Positions 5,934 to 6,031 of a stretch of DNA of 6,031 nt are shown in pieces. Numbering within the stretch: the first letter of the stretch is position 1; each line of letters opens with the position of its first letter. The notes below the pieces were generated by a model that was not told the DNA's origin, searched no databases, and saw only the letters and a list, made by a program, of their open reading frames with translations. This stretch comes from Candidatus Treponema excrementipullorum (lineage in GTDB: Bacteria; Spirochaetota; Spirochaetia; Treponematales; Treponemataceae): NCBI GenBank assembly GCA_018883625.1, contig JAHLFV010000089.1, positions 1 through 6,031 on the forward strand, read 5' to 3'. The position numbers and the translations under genes were made by a program.

Positions 5934-6031
5934 TTATCCAAAGTACCTGCTGTACCATAAATCACCCATAGCAACACCCTCTGAAACCAAATCGTTTACA
6001 AATTCAAATGTAGAAGCTTGCTGTATTGTAG
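5934..6031 (-). CDS. C-terminal end of a probable AAA-type ATPase (partial, enters from the right edge)
   Basis: Only the last 31 codons and the TAA stop are visible, in the minus-strand frame whose first full codon starts at 6029. They read TIQQASTFEFVNDL, then VSEGVAMGDLWYSRYFG. The short tail with G-D-L-W followed by a final glycine resembles the C-terminus of AAA_21/OLD-like ATPases encoded just upstream of DUF4276 genes, which typically end in a similar 'LGELW' motif. No ATP-binding motif is in view, so the call rests on this tail and on the tightly coupled DUF4276 gene, whose ribosome binding site overlaps this stop codon. The pair would form one operon and probably one complex. The alternative is the end of another hsd-linked gene; the other two frames stop within a few codons. 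Confidence 0.55.
   Translation of the reverse strand, partial: TIQQASTFEFVNDLVSEGVAMGDLWYSRYFG

Noticed and set aside
5921..5977. Upstream extension of the TOPRIM frame to 5977
   Set aside because: It would overlap the ATPase end in another frame, and AAGAAGGG at 5928-5935 fits the ATG at 5920.
1..6031. CRISPR array, tRNA or rRNA genes, insertion sequences, hsdM or hsdS
   Set aside because: I looked for regular repeat-spacer units, cloverleaf or ribosomal sequence, transposase motifs, and methylase or specificity-subunit motifs on both strands and saw none.

Overview
The window looks like chromosomal DNA of a low- to mid-GC bacterium, most likely a Firmicute (Clostridia or Negativicutes type). 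The support is strong AGGAG-type ribosome binding sites, a small XRE regulator with a membrane tail, and a lipoprotein resembling the DUF4358 family, which is mainly known from Firmicutes. This is an inference; nothing in the window fixes the genus.

Left part (1-1900) is ordinary cellular DNA. A small unrecognised membrane protein (+, possibly cut at the left edge) converges on an XRE-type repressor with two C-terminal membrane segments (-). A 262-bp divergent control region follows. It has a good promoter on each strand, a near-palindrome over the regulator's start of transcription, a pair of GGTAGAAT repeats 21 bp apart and two TTGTACAA palindromes 17 bp apart. The lipoprotein gene (+) comes next and ends in a strong terminator that lies partly inside the 3' end of the next gene.

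Right part (1864-6031, all minus strand) is a defence cluster. In transcription order it holds the last 31 codons of a gene ending in the style of an AAA-type ATPase (entering from beyond the right edge), a DUF4276/TOPRIM-fold protein 13 bp downstream, and a complete type I restriction subunit HsdR 22 bp further on. HsdR has an N-terminal DUF4145 region, a coiled coil, a PD-(D/E)xK nuclease, a superfamily 2 translocase and an EcoEI-type C-terminus. No hsdM or hsdS is visible; if present they must lie to the right. The ATPase plus TOPRIM pair resembles known two-gene anti-phage modules in layout and appears to sit inside the restriction operon, upstream of hsdR. Base composition changes abruptly at the TOPRIM/hsdR junction (41/60 G+C at 5101-5160, 14/60 at 5281-5340), consistent with separate origins.

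The most interesting points are this nested defence module, the likely TTG start of hsdR, and the repeat-rich divergent control region.
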